NCBI GenBank assembly: GCA_905250115.1 | Contig: CAJNOI010000066.1 | Coordinates: 390,850-454,849, forward strand | Reading direction: 5' to 3' | DNA from: Adineta steineri | Lineage: Eukaryota > Rotifera > Eurotatoria > Adinetida > Adinetidae | DNA: 64,000 nucleotides | Shown: one piece after another, positions 61,500-64,000 of the stretch | Position numbering within the stretch: the first letter of the stretch is position 1 | Layout: each line of letters begins with the position of its first letter | Program-made: the position numbers and the translations under genes | Notes under the pieces: model-generated | Seen by the model: the letters and a program-made list of their open reading frames with translations, nothing else | What the model was told of the DNA's origin: nothing | The model's database searches: none

Positions 61500-62714
61500 T
61501 TATGTCTCAGTTTTTGATATCATGGCCATTCTCATTCGTTTCTTCTTAGCCTTTTGTTCTTGCATAAACTTGTGTACACCAATAAATATAACACTTAATA
61601 AAATCAATGCACTTCCAAGTAAAACCCATAAATTAGATTTATTCTTTGTAAATAAATTCTGTAGAAGAACAGCAAAGATAATATCTGATGCTGCAACAAT
61701 TGTAGTAATAGAAGGTGGTTCACGACTTAAAGCACGAATTCCACAGATTACTCCAAATATTTGTATTAGACTAATTAGTCCAGCTATCCAATATTTCCAT
61801 TGAAAGATTGTTAACGTAAAGAATGTTACATCATTTAGAAGAAAATATTTATACAATTGATTAAATATCAGACATACGAGAATGGCAAAAGATTGTTGCA
61901 GAATTAAAGCACTTGATTTAATTTTTAACGTAATCAATTGTTTGAGAATTAGAGTGCTAAATGCAAATACAAGGCCTGTCATTAGCGCAAGAGAAGTACC
62001 AATTGTTCGATCATTAAAATAATACATATTGTGTATATTCGTTTCATTTAATATTACTCTTGTTATATTTGGAGTAATCTCTACTACTCTGTTTTGTCTA
62101 AAAATAAATGTTGGTTGTGCTACGAAAACAACACCGATAAATGTAAAACAAACAGATAAAAGAATCATTATTGTCGATTTTTCTTTATATAGAAGTATAC
62201 CAAAGACAACTGTCCACATTAAACGTGTAAAAACGAGTGTTGTGAAGTCAGGAAAAGGAAGATAACGAAGACCAATAAAATATCCAAGAAATAGAGAACA
62301 ACTTAGAATACATAAAATAAATTGTAACCATTTTTCTTTTAATGATCCTATCCACACTGTATAGTCATGATAGATAACGAAGATTATACATAGAAGAATC
62401 TGTACTATAATACGTATGATAACTGCATCGAGTAAATCAATTTGTAATTCTTTAATAATGAATGTAGGTGTAACGTAGAAAAAAGATCCTAAAATACCGT
62501 ATAAAATACCAGACACAGAAGATAATTTCGATACGGCTACTGTCTCACCATCATCATTATCATCTTCTTCTGTTGCTATTAATAACAGAGCTGGTTCTAC
62601 CAATGTGAGTATAGATGAAGTACGTCGAAGTTTGACAACATTATCATTGTCAATAATAGAGGAAGATACTAACAGATGTTCTTGATTGTCATTATTCTGT
62701 TCTGTTATATTCAT
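61500..62714 (-). CDS. SLC35G/EamA-like drug/metabolite transporter
   Basis: Single exon, 404 aa, starting MNITEQNNDNQEHLLV. An acidic cytosolic N-terminus (TEEDDNDDGE) of about 65 residues is followed by ten predicted membrane helices in two EamA halves. The first half includes GILYGILGSFFYVTPTFIIK and LRYLPFPDFTTLVFTRLMWT. The second begins GTSLALMTGLVFAFSTLILK after an Asn-glycosylated outer loop (NITRVILNETN). The C-terminus is Lys/Arg-rich (EQKAKKKRMRM), which could act as a retrieval or retention signal. The layout matches SLC35G-type members of the DMT superfamily. Substrate unknown. Confidence 0.86.
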   Translation of the reverse strand: MNITEQNNDNQEHLLVSSSIIDNDNVVKLRRTSSILTLVEPALLLIATEEDDNDDGETVAVSKLSSVSGILYGILGSFFYVTPTFIIKELQIDLLDAVIIRIIVQILLCIIFVIYHDYTVWIGSLKEKWLQFILCILSCSLFLGYFIGLRYLPFPDFTTLVFTRLMWTVVFGILLYKEKSTIMILLSVCFTFIGVVFVAQPTFIFRQNRVVEITPNITRVILNETNIHNMYYFNDRTIGTSLALMTGLVFAFSTLILKQLITLKIKSSALILQQSFAILVCLIFNQLYKYFLLNDVTFFTLTIFQWKYWIAGLISLIQIFGVICGIRALSREPPSITTIVAASDIIFAVLLQNLFTKNKSNLWVLLGSALILLSVIFIGVHKFMQEQKAKKKRMRMAMISKTET

Positions 62715-63330
62715 ATCGATGTCTAATAAACTGAATTTTTTTCAGTAGAAAAGGTAAAAGTGAAGAATATATATTTTTTACTTGTATAATTACATATTCA
62801 GAAAGGTGTGATGAAAATAATAACAACATGAGTTTGAATGAGAAAAGAAACAATCAACCTTGAAGAAAAAAAGAAAATTGATTGCCATCTGAATTGCTCT
62901 CAACGTGTACAAAAGTTAGTGAGAATATGGAAGAATTTTTGTTTCAATATCGGCCAGGAAACAACTCGAGAAAAATAACATTTCTATCAATTTAGAGAAA
63001 GTTCAGCAATTGTCACAGATCATTTGATAAAAAATATATATTCTCACTCATCTTACTTTTAACAAAATATGAATGATGATTAGCGGGTACCGTTTTCCAT
63101 GATTTTACACTAATTGCAATCTATGCTTATATCTATCATCTGTGTGAAACAGCACAACAAACAAGTAAATAATGACTAGTTCCTTCTATTCCATCCAACA
63201 GAAATAATGTATATAATAAGTTTTTTTTTATTAATGATTAATGTAAATATTGATATAATAAAAAAAACAAATTTTTTCTAGTCTCTGTTTAGCTGCGCGC
63301 GTATTGTTCTAGAGACTCTCGAGTCTAAAA
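62715..63330. other. Spacer between transporter and right-edge gene
   Basis: No gene recognised; AT-rich, with a GC-containing palindrome-like GCTGCGCGCG near 63291. Confidence 0.4.
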
Positions 63331-64000
63331 CTATGAATTTGATTTTTTTTCTGTTTTAAAAAATGTCCATGCTTGAAGACCCGCTAATGCATTCACTTGT
63401 TTTTTTTCTATTATTTTCATTGTATCAAATTCTACAGTGATCGCCCAAACACTTATTTGGATTTGTTGTAGATCACTTTGTTGAATCAAAAATAATATTT
63501 GACGAGTTGATTCATCAAAGAGTGCTTGAACAGATTGAACAAACCATCCAAATGGTGTTTTCAAAAGAGATGCTTCATTATGAAGTTTACCGGTATAAGG
63601 ATTTATATAGATCATCATAGTATCTGTAAAAATCGTTCCATGTTTCCATGTTACAAGTACAAGTTTTGTCTTTATATCATAAGTCATGGTATACGGTTCA
63701 ACGAATTCTGGTAATTTCTGAAATTCAGTAACGATATCTTGTTTTTTTCCAACAAGATTCAAATCCATTTTCATATAATATGCATCGTAATGTTGACCAG
63801 CAGATACTATTCGAATTTCTACAATCCAGTTCTCATCTGGATTAAATACAGAACAACCTTGACAAGCAAAACCATATTGTGTTCCATTTTGTCGTGTATA
63901 TTCTTGTATAACTTCTAATGTCGTTGTATTATATTCTTCCATGATATATGTAGGTGTATACACATCACGTAAACCAAAAAGACGTTGACGATGTGAATCA
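63331..64000 (-). CDS. Unidentified protein, C-terminal part (runs off right edge)
   Basis: A 222-codon frame is open from the window edge to the TAG at 63331, with no internal Met needed: residues DSHRQRLFGLRD precede the first start-like codon. The sequence is beta-rich and soluble-looking, with paired Cys (FACQGCSVFNPDENW) and recurring strand-like segments (TMTYDIKTKLVLVTWKHG, QILFLIQQSDLQQIQISVWA). This spacing could be the blades of a propeller, but no family motif is clear. No signal or membrane segment in the visible part. The gene could have more exons outside the window. Confidence 0.6.
   Translation of the reverse strand, partial: DSHRQRLFGLRDVYTPTYIMEEYNTTTLEVIQEYTRQNGTQYGFACQGCSVFNPDENWIVEIRIVSAGQHYDAYYMKMDLNLVGKKQDIVTEFQKLPEFVEPYTMTYDIKTKLVLVTWKHGTIFTDTMMIYINPYTGKLHNEASLLKTPFGWFVQSVQALFDESTRQILFLIQQSDLQQIQISVWAITVEFDTMKIIEKKQVNALAGLQAWTFFKTEKKSNS

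Overview
The window is eukaryotic and looks like a bdelloid rotifer (Adineta/Rotaria-like). It is AT-rich, introns are mostly 40-60 bp with GT-AG ends, and genes fall in tandem paralogue families of 7TM receptors, NHL proteins and bacterial-type Kelch proteins. Intergenic DNA is dotted with TGTGGG-rich motifs, and TGTGGG is the telomeric repeat reported for bdelloids. The organism call is inference from these features; I ran no database search. Almost every gene is on the minus strand.

Layout: 1-2243 holds the 5' part of a membrane-anchored nucleoside hydrolase (8 exons, running off the left edge). A well-formed U1 snRNA gene lies at 4634-4796 (+). The first of eight paralogous two-exon 7TM receptors is at 5959-7037. 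Then come an 80-residue, four-exon CYSTM-like gene (8506-8970), a 5'-truncated LINE with poly(A) tail and target-site duplication (9643-10640, +), and an MFSD6-like transporter (11023-13070). From 14860 to 36754 seven more copies of the 7TM receptor form a minus-strand array. A secreted beta-lactamase-fold serine hydrolase (23691-24997) sits inside the array. Receptors 3-5 each have a piggyBac transposase relic just beyond their 3' ends. Receptors 6-8 instead each have a fragment of an unidentified gene, so two kinds of duplication unit built the array.

Next come a membrane-anchored Kelch protein (38248-39806) and a single-exon F-box protein (40523-41542). Two large paralogous mosaic receptors follow (42105-53366 and 54707-59773). 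Reconstructing their exons shows a signal peptide, then one or three NHL beta-propeller exons, then three or four beta-sandwich (PPC-like) exons, then one 7TM exon. Every intron is phase 1, so extracellular modules can be duplicated or lost without breaking the frame. The right edge holds an SLC35G/EamA-like transporter (61500-62714) and the 3' part of an unidentified gene (63331-64000).

The receptors suggest a region specialised for environmental or chemical sensing, evolving by local duplication and exchange. The most unusual content is the NHL/PPC-like/7TM mosaic receptor pair, the DRY-less (DQF) receptor array with its co-amplified relics, and a family of telomere-repeat-like hairpins spread through the intergenic DNA.
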